Origin: Pseudomonas sp. Q1-7
GTDB taxonomy: Bacteria; Pseudomonadota; Gammaproteobacteria; Pseudomonadales; Pseudomonadaceae
Direction of reading: 5' to 3'
Length of the DNA: 64,000 nt
Assembly (NCBI RefSeq): GCF_028010285.1
Contig: NZ_CP116304.1
Location: 447,501 to 511,500, forward strand
The notes beneath the pieces are model-generated. The model was given only the letters and a program-made list of their open reading frames with translations. It made no database searches and was not told where the DNA came from. Position numbers and translations under genes: made by a program. Shown here in pieces: positions 26,897 through 35,296 of the stretch (its first letter is position 1; the number at the start of each line of letters is the position of its first letter).

Positions 26897-27625
26897 TCAG
26901 GTGTCGCCCGGCTTGGGCGTGCGCGCCAGGCAGTAGACATCCACCCGCGCTGCGCCCGCACGCTTCAATGCGCGGGCGAGGACGTGCGCGGTGGTGCCGG
27001 TGGTCAGCACGTCGTCGACTACGGCCAGGTGAAGGCCGCGGACGTTGACGCCGGCGTCCAGGGCGAAGGCCCGGCGCAGGTTGCGGCGGCGGGCGGCGGC
27101 ATCCAGGTGTTGCTGGGGCGGGCCGTCTTCCACGCGCCGCAGCCAGTCGGCCTGCACGGGAATCCCCAGCGTGTCGCCCAGCCAGCGGGCGAGCATCTGT
27201 GCCTGGTTGAACCCCCGCTGGCGCAGGCGCCTTGCCGCCAGCGGCACCGGCAGCAAGACGTCCGGGCGCGGCAGGCCGTCGTTGAAGGCCTGTTCGAGAT
27301 GCTGGGCCAGCAGTTCGCCCAGCAGCCGGCCGAGGGGCCAACGCGCCTGGTGCTTGAAGCGGGTGATCAGGCTGTCCACCGGGAATCCATAGCGCCAGGG
27401 AGCCTCCACCCGTTCGAAGGGTGGCGGCCGTTTCAGGCAGTCGCCGCAGGGCAGGCCGCTGGTCGGCAAGGGCAGCGCGCAGTTGACGCAATGACCGGCC
27501 AGCCAGGGCAGCTCGGTCTCGCAGTCGGCGCAGATGGGCAGGTCGCCACCCTCGCCGTGGCAGAGCAGGCAGCGTGGTGTCTGGCGAAGCCAGGCCGGCC
27601 GCAACCGGGCGAACAGCGTGAGCAT
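26897..27625 (-). CDS. comF: ComF-family phosphoribosyltransferase-like protein
   Basis: The 242-residue protein combines an N-terminal zinc-ribbon with a C-terminal phosphoribosyltransferase fold. The ribbon's CxxC pairs are CLLCHGE, CADCE, CVNC and CGDC. The other fold has LAVVDDVLTTGTTAHVLARA (PRPP loop) near residue 205. This is the ComF/GntX family used in natural transformation or DNA nutrient uptake in some bacteria. It lies immediately before bioB on the opposite strand, a conserved Pseudomonas neighbour. Confidence 0.9.
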   Translation of the reverse strand: MLTLFARLRPAWLRQTPRCLLCHGEGGDLPICADCETELPWLAGHCVNCALPLPTSGLPCGDCLKRPPPFERVEAPWRYGFPVDSLITRFKHQARWPLGRLLGELLAQHLEQAFNDGLPRPDVLLPVPLAARRLRQRGFNQAQMLARWLGDTLGIPVQADWLRRVEDGPPQQHLDAAARRRNLRRAFALDAGVNVRGLHLAVVDDVLTTGTTAHVLARALKRAGAARVDVYCLARTPKPGDT

Positions 27626-27647
27626 GATCCCCTCCCTGGGACATGGT

Positions 27648-27941
27648 TCAGACGATCAGCCAGCTCATCACCACCAGGCCGAGGAAGGTCAGCACCAGGC
27701 CGCCGATGAGGGATTTGCGGAGGAGCGCGCGGATGCCGCTGTAAAGCAGGAGCAGCCCGATCACCAGCAGGATCAGGCTGATGAGGGAAAGGTCCATGCC
27801 GATCGCCCGTGCCAGGCCGTTGAGAAAGTCGTCGATGGCCTGGCCGATCCCGCCCAACAGGCCGGAGAGCAGGTCGACGACGAAGCGGATGGCGGTGCCG
27901 ATGATCCGCCCGAGCCACTCGAAAAATCCTTCTGTACGCAT
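27648..27941 (-). CDS. Small conserved membrane protein
   Basis: The 97-residue product has an amphipathic N-terminal half (GFFEWLGRIIGTAIRFVVDL). Two strongly hydrophobic helices follow (SLISLILLVIGLLLLYSG and IGGLVLTFLGLVVMSWLIV). The frame is closed by a good start at 27941. I do not recognise a functional family. It lies 22 bases upstream of comF in the same direction and may share its transcript. Confidence 0.75.
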   Translation of the reverse strand: MRTEGFFEWLGRIIGTAIRFVVDLLSGLLGGIGQAIDDFLNGLARAIGMDLSLISLILLVIGLLLLYSGIRALLRKSLIGGLVLTFLGLVVMSWLIV

Positions 27942-28036
27942 TGCGAAATGGTGCTCCTTGAACGGTGAGGCTGCCTGGATTGGAGTTTCGCCGGCGTTTC
28001 TGGTTCAGTGTGTTGGTTGACGATTAATTGATCAGA

Positions 28037-28088
28037 TGTCGACCTGTGTCGCAATCATGGTTGACAGCGTCACAGCTCCACATATGAT
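28037..28088 (+). promoter_or_regulatory. bioB promoter with BirA-like inverted repeat
   Basis: A strong sigma-70 promoter is formed by TTGACA (28061-28066), a 16-base spacer and TATGAT (28083-28088). TGTCGACC (28037-28044), 14 bases, then GGTTGACA (28059-28066) form an inverted repeat with one mismatch in eight positions per arm. The right arm contains the -35 box. Arm sequence, spacing and position match the BirA operator plan (TGTxAACC-N14-16-GGTTxACA), so BirA repression of biotin synthesis is likely but inferred. Confidence 0.65.
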
Positions 28089-28167
28089 GCCCTAAGCCTG
28101 AATTCCCGGATTCCCCGTCCGGGTATCCCTGACAAGAGGCGCCGTCCAAGCGTCGAAGGAAACCTCC

Positions 28168-29226
28168 ATGAGTGCAACCGCATCCCTCGCTACCCGTCAT
28201 GACTGGTCCCTCGCCGAGGTGAAGGCCCTCTTCGAGCAGCCGTTCAACGACCTGCTGTTCCAGGCCCAGACCGTTCATCGTGCGCACTTCGACCCGAACC
28301 GGGTGCAGGTTTCCACCCTGCTGTCGATCAAGACCGGCGCCTGCCCGGAAGACTGCAAGTACTGCCCGCAGTCCGGCCACTACAACACCGGCCTGGACAA
28401 GGAAAAGCTCATGGAAGTGCAGAAGGTCCTGGAGGCCGCTGCCGAAGCCAAGGCCATCGGCTCCACCCGCTTCTGCATGGGCGCCGCCTGGAAGCACCCG
28501 TCCGCCAAGGACATGCCCTACGTGCTGGAAATGGTGAAGGGCGTGAAGAAGCTCGGCCTGGAAACCTGCATGACCCTGGGCAAGCTGACCCAGGAGCAGA
28601 CCCTGGCCCTGGCCGAAGCCGGCCTGGACTACTACAACCACAACCTCGATACCTCGCCGGAGTTCTACGGCAACATCATCACCACCCGCACCTACAGCGA
28701 GCGCCTGCAGACCCTGGCCTACGTGCGCGAGGCGGGGATGAAGATCTGCTCCGGCGGCATCCTCGGCATGGGTGAGTCGGTGGACGACCGCGCCGGCCTG
28801 CTGATCCAGCTGGCCAATCTGCCGGAGCATCCGGAGTCGGTGCCGATCAACATGCTGGTCAAAGTGAAGGGCACTCCGCTGGCCGAGGAGAAGGACGTCG
28901 ATCCGTTCGACTTCATCCGCACCCTGGCCGTGGCGCGGATCATGATGCCGAAGTCCCATGTGCGCCTGTCCGCCGGTCGCGAGCAGATGAACGAGCAGAT
29001 GCAGGCCCTGGCCTTCATGGCGGGCGCCAACTCGATCTTCTACGGCGAGAAGCTGCTGACCACCAAGAACCCGCAGGCGGAGAAGGACATGCAGCTGTTC
29101 GCCCGCCTCGGCATCAAGCCCGAAGAGCGCGAAGAGCACGCCGACGAAGTGCACCAGGCCGCCATCGAACAGGCCCTGGTGGAGCAGCGCGACTCGCAAC
29201 TGTTCTACAACGCCGCTTCCGCCTGA
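28168..29226 (+). CDS. bioB: Biotin synthase
   Basis: The 352-residue radical-SAM enzyme inserts sulfur into dethiobiotin to give biotin. The [4Fe-4S] motif [11 protein letters not shown] lies near residue 60. Conserved elements for the [2Fe-2S] cluster and substrate follow: [28 protein letters not shown] and [11 protein letters not shown] 28168 follows GAAGGAAACC. It is the first gene of bioBFHCD, downstream of the strong promoter at 28061. Confidence 0.97.
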   Translation: MSATASLATRHDWSLAEVKALFEQPFNDLLFQAQTVHRAHFDPNRVQVSTLLSIKTGACPEDCKYCPQSGHYNTGLDKEKLMEVQKVLEAAAEAKAIGSTRFCMGAAWKHPSAKDMPYVLEMVKGVKKLGLETCMTLGKLTQEQTLALAEAGLDYYNHNLDTSPEFYGNIITTRTYSERLQTLAYVREAGMKICSGGILGMGESVDDRAGLLIQLANLPEHPESVPINMLVKVKGTPLAEEKDVDPFDFIRTLAVARIMMPKSHVRLSAGREQMNEQMQALAFMAGANSIFYGEKLLTTKNPQAEKDMQLFARLGIKPEEREEHADEVHQAAIEQALVEQRDSQLFYNAASA

Positions 29227-29236
29227 CGTCCCGTCT

Positions 29237-29317
29237 GGTGGATGGAGAACGCGCCATCCACCCTACGCAGAACCCGACCTCTTCGTAGGGTGGATAACCC
29301 GTTTGCGGTTATCCACC
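29237..29317. repeat. Two hairpin repeats between bioB and bioF
   Basis: GGTGGATGG (29237-29245) pairs with CCATCCACC (29254-29262). GGTGGATAACC (29289-29299) pairs with GGTTATCCACC (29307-29317). Both belong to the same GTAGGGTGGAT-type family as one component of the 62723-63718 tandem repeat. They fill the only long gap in the bio operon and could reduce or protect the mRNA between bioB and bioF. Confidence 0.7.
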
Positions 29318-29338
29318 AGCTACCGGTGATCCATTCCG

Positions 29339-30520
29339 ATGTCCTTCGATCTCGCCTCCCGCCTCGCCGCCCGCCATGCGGACAACCTCCATCGCCAGCG
29401 CCCGCTGCTGGAAAGCCCGCAGGGCCCCGTGGTGGTGGTGGACGGCCGGCCCATGCTGGCCTTCTGTTCCAACGACTACCTGGGCCTGGCCAACCATCCC
29501 GAGGTGGTCCGTGCGCTGCGCGATGGCGCGCAGACGTGGGGCTCCGGTGGTGGCGCCTCGCACCTGGTGATCGGCCACAGCGGCCCGCACCATGACCTGG
29601 AGCTGGCCCTGGCCGAATTCACCGGCCGGCCCCGCGCGTTGCTGTTCTCCACCGGCTACATGGCCAACCTGGGCGCGGTCACCGCGCTGCTGGGCAAGGG
29701 CGACACCGTGTTGGAGGATCGCCTCAACCACGCGTCCCTGCTGGACGCCGGCCTGCTCTCCGGGGCGCGCTTCTCGCGCTACCTGCACAACGACGTCGAC
29801 AGCCTCGCCAGCCGCCTGGAGAAGGCCGAGGGCAATACGCTGGTGGTCACCGATGGCGTCTTCAGCATGGACGGCGACCTGGCGGACCTGCCGGCCCTCT
29901 GCGCCGCGGCGAAGGCGCGTGGTGCCTGGGTGATGGTGGACGACGCCCACGGTTTCGGCCCGTTGGGCGCCACTGGCGGCGGCATCGTCGAGCATTTCGG
30001 CCTGGGTCAGGACGATGTGCCCGTGCTGGTGGGAACCCTGGGCAAGGCCTTCGGCACCGCTGGCGCCTTCGTCGCCGGCAGCGAGGAACTGATCGAGACG
30101 CTGATCCAGTTCGCCCGCCCTTACATCTACACCACCAGCCAGCCTCCGGCCGTGGCCTGCGCCACCCTCAAGAGTCTGGAGCTGCTGCAGCGCGAAAGCT
30201 GGCGCCGCGAACACCTGAACGCGCTGATCCGCCGTTTCCGGGCTGGCGCGGCCGAGATCGGCCTGACCCTGATGGACAGTCCGACACCCATCCAGCCCAT
30301 CCTGATCGGCGACAGTGCCCGTGCCCTGAAACTGTCCGCCCTGTTGCGCGAACGCGGCATCCTGGTCGGCGCCATTCGCCCGCCCACTGTGCCGGCCGGC
30401 AGCGCGCGACTGCGCGTCACCTTCTCCGCCGCTCACAGCGAAGAACAGCTTGAATCCTTGTTGAGTGCCCTGGCCGAATGCTGGGGAGTGCTGGCCAGGG
30501 AGGAAGCCGCCCATGCGTGA
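29339..30520 (+). CDS. bioF: 8-amino-7-oxononanoate synthase
   Basis: The 393-residue PLP enzyme joins pimeloyl thioester and alanine to form KAPA. The conserved [15 protein letters not shown] is near residue 40, [15 protein letters not shown] follows, and the PLP Lys lies in [17 protein letters not shown] near residue 235. [12 protein letters not shown] carries the cofactor-binding Asp/His. The stop overlaps the bioH start by 8 bases. Confidence 0.96.
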   Translation: MSFDLASRLAARHADNLHRQRPLLESPQGPVVVVDGRPMLAFCSNDYLGLANHPEVVRALRDGAQTWGSGGGASHLVIGHSGPHHDLELALAEFTGRPRALLFSTGYMANLGAVTALLGKGDTVLEDRLNHASLLDAGLLSGARFSRYLHNDVDSLASRLEKAEGNTLVVTDGVFSMDGDLADLPALCAAAKARGAWVMVDDAHGFGPLGATGGGIVEHFGLGQDDVPVLVGTLGKAFGTAGAFVAGSEELIETLIQFARPYIYTTSQPPAVACATLKSLELLQRESWRREHLNALIRRFRAGAAEIGLTLMDSPTPIQPILIGDSARALKLSALLRERGILVGAIRPPTVPAGSARLRVTFSAAHSEEQLESLLSALAECWGVLAREEAAHA

Positions 30521-31238
30521 GCGTCTTATTCTGCTACCCGGCTGGGCCATTGGCCCGGCCGCCCTCGAGCCTCTGCGCGACGCCTTGCTGGAGCTCGCAC
30601 CGCATGTGCACGTGGAAATCGAGCCCTTGCCCGCCCTGGAGCAGGCCGGCGCCTGGCTCGACGAACTGGACGCGCGCCTGCCCCAGGACTGCTGGTTGGC
30701 CGGCTGGTCCCTCGGCGGCATGCTGGCCGCGCAGTTGGCCGCGCGCCGCGGCGATGCCTGCCGTGGCCTGATCGGCCTGTGCAGCAATATGAGCTTTCGC
30801 GACCGGGACGACTGGCCCTGCGCCATGTCCGGCGACATCTTCGCGGCGTTCCACGAGGCCTGCCGCCTCGATCCGGCGCAAACCCTCAAGCGCTTCACCA
30901 TGCTGGTGGCCCAAGGGGCGCGGGATGCCCGCACCCTGGCGCGCCAACTGCAGGTCACCCAACTGCCCACCGAACCGAAAGTACTGGATGCCGGCCTGCG
31001 CCTGCTGGACGTGTTGGATGTCCGCGCCGCGATCCAGGGCTACGCCGGGCCGCAAATGCACCTGTTCGCCGGCCGTGATGCGCTGGTGCCGGCCACGGCC
31101 GCCGATGCGCTGCTGGAGTGGTTGCCGGACGTGGAGGTGCAGGTCTTCGCCGAGGCCAGTCATGGCCTGCCGCTGGAGCGGTCGGACGAGGTGGCGGCGG
31201 CAATCCTCGATTTCATGCGCGAGGGTGGCGATGACTGA
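30513..31238 (+). CDS. bioH: Pimeloyl-ACP methyl ester esterase
   Basis: The 241-residue alpha/beta hydrolase frees pimeloyl-ACP from its methyl ester, ending the modified fatty-acid cycle started by BioC. The nucleophile Ser is in [15 protein letters not shown] near residue 76. Asp is in [13 protein letters not shown] and His in [17 protein letters not shown] 30513 ([14 protein letters not shown]) overlaps the end of bioF, and its own stop overlaps bioC by 8 bases; both are translational coupling. Confidence 0.94.
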   Translation: MRERLILLPGWAIGPAALEPLRDALLELAPHVHVEIEPLPALEQAGAWLDELDARLPQDCWLAGWSLGGMLAAQLAARRGDACRGLIGLCSNMSFRDRDDWPCAMSGDIFAAFHEACRLDPAQTLKRFTMLVAQGARDARTLARQLQVTQLPTEPKVLDAGLRLLDVLDVRAAIQGYAGPQMHLFAGRDALVPATAADALLEWLPDVEVQVFAEASHGLPLERSDEVAAAILDFMREGGDD

Positions 31239-32037
31239 TCCGCGGATTGCCGAAGGCCCTCTGCCGGACAAACGTCAGGTCGCGGCTTCGTTTTCCCGTG
31301 CGGCGGCCAGCTACGACAGTGTCGCGGCCCTGCAGCGCGCGGTCGGCAATGAGCTGCTGCGCCGCTTGCCGGACGGTTTCGCGCCGCAGCGCTGGCTCGA
31401 CCTGGGCTGCGGCACCGGCTACTTCTCCCGCACCCTGGCCGCGCGCTTCCCACAGAGCGAAGGCCTGGCACTGGATATCGCCGAAGGCATGCTGCGCCAC
31501 GCCCGGCCCCTGGGAGGCGCGCGTCGGTTCGTGGCTGGGGACGCCGAGCACCTGCCGTTGGCCGGCGGCACTCAGCAACTGATCTATTCCAGTCTCGCCG
31601 TGCAATGGTGCGCCGATTTCGCCGCCGTGCTCGCCGAGGCTCGCCGCGTGCTGCAGCCGGGCGGCGTGTTCGCCTTCAGCAGCCTGTGCGTCGGCACCCT
31701 GCAGGAACTGCGCGACAGTTGGCAGGCGGTGGATGGTTTCGTCCACGTCAACCGTTTCCGCCGCCTGGAGGACTACCAGGATCTCTGTGCCGCCAGTGGC
31801 CTGCTGCCGCTGGACCTGGGCAGTCAGGCCGAAGTGCTGCACTACGCCGACCTGCGCACCCTGACCCATGAACTCAAGGCCCTTGGCGCCCACAACCTCA
31901 ACCCAGGCCGCCCCGGCGGGTTGACCGGGCGAGCACGCATTCTCGCGCTGGTGGAGGCCTACGAGCGCTTCCGCCAGCCCCAGGGCCTGCCGGCCACCTA
32001 CCAGGTGGTCTACGGCGTACTGAAGAAGGAAGACTGA
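31231..32037 (+). CDS. bioC: Malonyl-ACP O-methyltransferase
   Basis: The 268-residue SAM-dependent methyltransferase caps malonyl thioester to disguise it for fatty-acid synthesis. It opens with [20 protein letters not shown], the BioC N-terminus. The SAM motif is [17 protein letters not shown] near residue 50, and DAEHLPLA and SSLAVQWC are typical later motifs. ATG 31231 overlaps the bioH stop. One base separates its stop from the bioD start. Confidence 0.95.
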   Translation: MTDPRIAEGPLPDKRQVAASFSRAAASYDSVAALQRAVGNELLRRLPDGFAPQRWLDLGCGTGYFSRTLAARFPQSEGLALDIAEGMLRHARPLGGARRFVAGDAEHLPLAGGTQQLIYSSLAVQWCADFAAVLAEARRVLQPGGVFAFSSLCVGTLQELRDSWQAVDGFVHVNRFRRLEDYQDLCAASGLLPLDLGSQAEVLHYADLRTLTHELKALGAHNLNPGRPGGLTGRARILALVEAYERFRQPQGLPATYQVVYGVLKKED

Positions 32038-32038
32038 C

Positions 32039-32734
32039 ATGGCGGCGGCCTATTTCGTCACTGGCACCGATACCGAGATTGGCAAGACCACCATCGCCGC
32101 CGGCCTGCTGCATGCGGCGCGTCTGGCGGGTCTGTCGACTGCCGCGGCCAAGCCGGTGGCCTCGGGCTGCGAGGAAACCGCCGCGGGTCTGCGCAACGGT
32201 GATGCCCTGGCGCTGCTGGACGAGTGTTCGTTGCCATTGGCCTACGACGAGGTCAACCCGCTGGCCTTCGCCCCGGCCATCGCGCCGCACCTCGCTGCCC
32301 GAGAGGCCGGTGTGGTGCTGGATATCGAAGCCCTGGTGGCGCCGGTGCGCCGGGTGCTGGCCAAGGGGGCCGATTTCTGCCTGGTGGAGGGCGCTGGTGG
32401 CTGGCGCGTTCCCCTGGCCGGTTCCGCCAGCCTGTCCGACCTGCCCATCGCCCTCGGCCTGCCGGTGATCCTGGTGGTGGGTGTGCGCCTGGGCTGCATC
32501 AACCATGCGCTGCTGACCGCCGAGGCGATCCGGCGCGACGGGCTGGCCCTGGCGGGCTGGGTCGCCAATCTGGTGGACCCGCATACCTCGCGCCTGGAGG
32601 CGAATCTCGCCACCCTGGCCGAGCGCCTGCCTGCGCCTTGCCTCGGTCGCGTTCCACGCCTGGACGAGGCGGCTCCAGCGGCGGTGGCGCGTCATCTCGA
32701 CTTGTCGCCGCTGGTGACGTTCGTCTCGCAGTGA
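32039..32734 (+). CDS. bioD: Dethiobiotin synthetase
   Basis: The 231-residue ATP-dependent carboxylase closes the ureido ring of dethiobiotin. The P-loop is FVTGTDTEIGKTTIAAGLL near residue 6. KPVASGCE holds the substrate-binding Lys, and VEGAGGWRVPL is the signature near residue 115. It is the last gene of the bio operon. bioA is not here; in pseudomonads it usually lies elsewhere. Confidence 0.96.
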   Translation: MAAAYFVTGTDTEIGKTTIAAGLLHAARLAGLSTAAAKPVASGCEETAAGLRNGDALALLDECSLPLAYDEVNPLAFAPAIAPHLAAREAGVVLDIEALVAPVRRVLAKGADFCLVEGAGGWRVPLAGSASLSDLPIALGLPVILVVGVRLGCINHALLTAEAIRRDGLALAGWVANLVDPHTSRLEANLATLAERLPAPCLGRVPRLDEAAPAAVARHLDLSPLVTFVSQ

Positions 32735-32797
32735 TTGCGTATTGCCATGCCGGCTGCTTCAATTGCCGGCACTCTCCTATCTGCTTCGGTATCCACC

Positions 32798-33049
32798 ATG
32801 GAAATCCAGGGTAGTGCCTTCAGCGCCGGCCTCGGCGCGATCCAGTCCGGTCAGCGCCGCCTCGACCAGGCCGCTGGCGAGATCGCCAGCGCCAACGTGC
32901 CTCCCGCCGACGCATCGACACAGCATGGCGCCGAGCTCGCGGGCAATCTGGTCGAGCTCACGGTGGCCAAGCTGCAGACCCAGGCTGGAGCCAAGGTCGT
33001 CGCAACCGCCGACGATGTCCTCGGCACCCTGATCGATACCCACGCCTGA
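32798..33049 (+). CDS. Orphan flagellar rod/hook-like small protein
   Basis: The 83-residue protein begins MEIQGSAFSAGLGAIQSGQR. It ends with NLVELTVAKLQTQAGAKVVA followed by TADDVLGTLIDTHA, very like the C-terminal coiled-coil ends of FlgC/FlgG rod and hook proteins. The middle of those proteins is missing. No flagellar genes are near. It matches the position of a small conserved gene between bioD and the acyl-CoA dehydrogenases in P. aeruginosa. Function unknown; export by the flagellar system is possible but unproven. Confidence 0.75.
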   Translation: MEIQGSAFSAGLGAIQSGQRRLDQAAGEIASANVPPADASTQHGAELAGNLVELTVAKLQTQAGAKVVATADDVLGTLIDTHA

Positions 33050-33196
33050 TCCGCGCGGCCGCCATCGCGGCGGCTCTGCCCCCGGCCTCCCGGCACCCTG
33101 CCCCCCCTGCTGCTCAGTTTCTTGATCTTTACTGTCTCAAGGCAGGGTTTTCTGCTGCCTGCCAGGGACATGTGACCGGCCGGTCGGGCGGAGCGC

Positions 33197-33240
33197 TTGA
33201 CAGGGCATTGGCGTAAACGTATGTTTCAAACGCCTGTTTG
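33197..33240 (+). promoter_or_regulatory. Promoter with two overlapping PsrA-type operators
   Basis: TTGACA (33197-33202), 17 bases, TATGTT (33220-33225) form a good sigma-70 promoter. TAAAC-GTAT-GTTTC (33214-33227) and the perfect CAAAC-GCCT-GTTTG (33227-33240) both fit the PsrA consensus (G/C)AAAC-N2-4-GTTT(G/C), the first less well. They share one base, and together they cover the -10 box and start site. Repression by PsrA, lifted by long-chain fatty acyl signals, is expected for the acyl-CoA dehydrogenase gene that follows. Confidence 0.75.
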
Positions 33241-33326
33241 ATTGCTGTCGCAATCACCACCAGATGCCGCAAGCGACCGGCGCTCCGGTCAGCTGAACTA
33301 GGAACCCACCGCAGAGGTTTACCGCT

Positions 33327-35132
33327 ATGCCTGATTACAAGGCCCCCTTGCGTGATATCCGCTTCGTTCGTGACGAACTGCTCGGCTACGAAGCGCACTA
33401 TCAGAGCCTGCCTGGCTGCCAGGACGCCACCCCGGACATGGTCAACGCCATCCTCGAAGAGGGTGCCAAGTTCTGCGAGCAGGTGATCGCTCCGCTGAAC
33501 CGGGTGGGTGATACCGAGGGCTGCACCTGGAGCGAGACCGGTGTGAAGACCCCCACCGGCTTCAAGGAAGCCTACAAGCAGTTCGTCGAGGGCGGCTGGC
33601 CGAGCCTGGCCCATGACGTCGACCACGGCGGCCAGGGCCTGCCGGAGTCCCTGGGCCTGGCCATCAGCGAGATGGTCGGTTCGGCCAACTGGTCCTGGGG
33701 CATGTACCCCGGCCTGTCCCACGGCGCGATGAACACCCTGTCCGCCCACGGCACCGACGAGCAGAAGCACACCTACCTGACCAAGCTGGTGTCCGGCGAA
33801 TGGACCGGCACCATGTGCCTGACCGAGCCGCACTGCGGTACCGACCTGGGCATGCTGCGCACCAAGGCCGAGCCCCAGGCCGACGGCTCCTACAAAGTCT
33901 CCGGCACCAAGATCTTCATCTCCGCCGGTGAGCACGACATGGCCGACAACATCGTCCACATCGTACTGGCCCGCCTGCCCGACGCACCCGCCGGCACCAA
34001 GGGCATTTCCCTGTTCATCGTGCCGAAGTTCCTGCCCACCGCCGATGGCGGCGTAGGCGAGCGCAACGCCGTGTCCTGCGGTTCCATCGAGCACAAGATG
34101 GGCATCCACGGTAACGCCACCTGCGTGATGAACTTCGACGGCGCCACCGGCTACCTGATCGGCCCGGCGAACAAGGGCCTGAACTGCATGTTCACCTTCA
34201 TGAACACCGCTCGCCTGGGTACCGCGCTGCAAGGCCTGGCCCATGCCGAAGTCGGTTTCCAGGGTGGCATCAAGTACGCTCGCGAGCGTCTGCAGATGCG
34301 TTCCCTGACCGGTCCGAAAGCGCCGGACAAGGCCGCTGACCCGATCATCGTCCACCCGGACGTCCGCCGCATGCTGCTGACCATGAAGGCCTTCGCCGAA
34401 GGCAACCGCGCCATGGTCTACTTCACTGCCAAGCAGGTGGATATCGTCAAATACAGCCAGGACGAAGAGCAGAAGAAAGCCGCTGACGGCCTGCTGGCCT
34501 TCCTGACCCCCATCGCCAAGGCCTTCATGACCGAAGTGGGCTTCGAGTCCGCTTCCCACGGCATGCAGATCTACGGCGGCCACGGCTTCATCAGCGAGTG
34601 GGGCATGGAGCAGAACCTGCGCGACTGCCGCATCTCCATGATGTACGAAGGCACCACTGGCGTTCAGGCCCTCGACCTGTTGGGCCGCAAGGTCCTGATG
34701 ACCCAGGGCGAGGCGCTGAAGGGCTTCACCAAGATCGTGCACAAGTTCTGCCAGGCCAACGAAGCCAACGACGCCGTCAAGGAATTCGTCGAGCCGCTGG
34801 CCAAGCTGAACAAGGAGTGGGGCGAACTGACCATGAAGGTCGGCATGGCCGCCATGAAGGATCGCGAGGAAGTCGGTGCCGCTTCGGTGGACTACCTGAT
34901 GTACTCCGGTTACGCCTGCCTGGCCTACTTCTGGGCCGACATGGCTCGCCTGGCCGCCGAGAAGCTGGCCGCCGGCGAAGGCGATGCCGCCTTCTACAAG
35001 GCCAAGCTGCAGACCGCGCGCTTCTACTTCCAGCGCATCCTGCCGCGCACCCGCACCCACGTGGAAACCATGCTGTCCGGTGCCAGCAACCTGATGGACC
35101 TGGCCGAAGAAGACTTCGCCCTGGGTTACTAA
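33327..35132 (+). CDS. Acyl-CoA dehydrogenase, first of three
   Basis: The 601-residue FAD enzyme starts MPDYKAPLRDIRFVRDEL. It carries the acyl-CoA dehydrogenase signatures TMCLTEPHCGTDLG (near residue 167) and SGTKIFISAGEHDM, then GGHGFISEWGMEQNLRDCRI and YEGTTGVQALDLLGRK, with the likely catalytic Glu. A C-terminal helical extension is typical of the ~600-residue class. It performs the first step of fatty acid beta-oxidation. Its promoter carries PsrA-type boxes. It is 66-75% alike by eye to the two copies that follow, so substrate range may differ by chain length. Confidence 0.93.
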   Translation: MPDYKAPLRDIRFVRDELLGYEAHYQSLPGCQDATPDMVNAILEEGAKFCEQVIAPLNRVGDTEGCTWSETGVKTPTGFKEAYKQFVEGGWPSLAHDVDHGGQGLPESLGLAISEMVGSANWSWGMYPGLSHGAMNTLSAHGTDEQKHTYLTKLVSGEWTGTMCLTEPHCGTDLGMLRTKAEPQADGSYKVSGTKIFISAGEHDMADNIVHIVLARLPDAPAGTKGISLFIVPKFLPTADGGVGERNAVSCGSIEHKMGIHGNATCVMNFDGATGYLIGPANKGLNCMFTFMNTARLGTALQGLAHAEVGFQGGIKYARERLQMRSLTGPKAPDKAADPIIVHPDVRRMLLTMKAFAEGNRAMVYFTAKQVDIVKYSQDEEQKKAADGLLAFLTPIAKAFMTEVGFESASHGMQIYGGHGFISEWGMEQNLRDCRISMMYEGTTGVQALDLLGRKVLMTQGEALKGFTKIVHKFCQANEANDAVKEFVEPLAKLNKEWGELTMKVGMAAMKDREEVGAASVDYLMYSGYACLAYFWADMARLAAEKLAAGEGDAAFYKAKLQTARFYFQRILPRTRTHVETMLSGASNLMDLAEEDFALGY

Positions 35133-35151
35133 GGTTCAGCGCTGCACGAAG

Positions 35152-35173
35152 AGCCCGCCATCCGGCGGGCTTT
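35152..35173 (+). terminator. Terminator after the first acyl-CoA dehydrogenase
   Basis: AGCCCGCC (35152-35159), loop ATCC, GGCGGGCT (35164-35171), then TTGTCGTTT. The stem is strong but the T-run is short and broken. Confidence 0.75.
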
Positions 35174-35296
35174 GTCGTTTCCGCTGTCGGTGTTGTGCAG
35201 AAGTTCGCAGTGACTGTTCGTGCGCCTGCCTCATGGCTGTGCAATCATATCGCCACCTCGATTTTTCCCCGTCTTTCGACTCCCAGGATCAGACCC

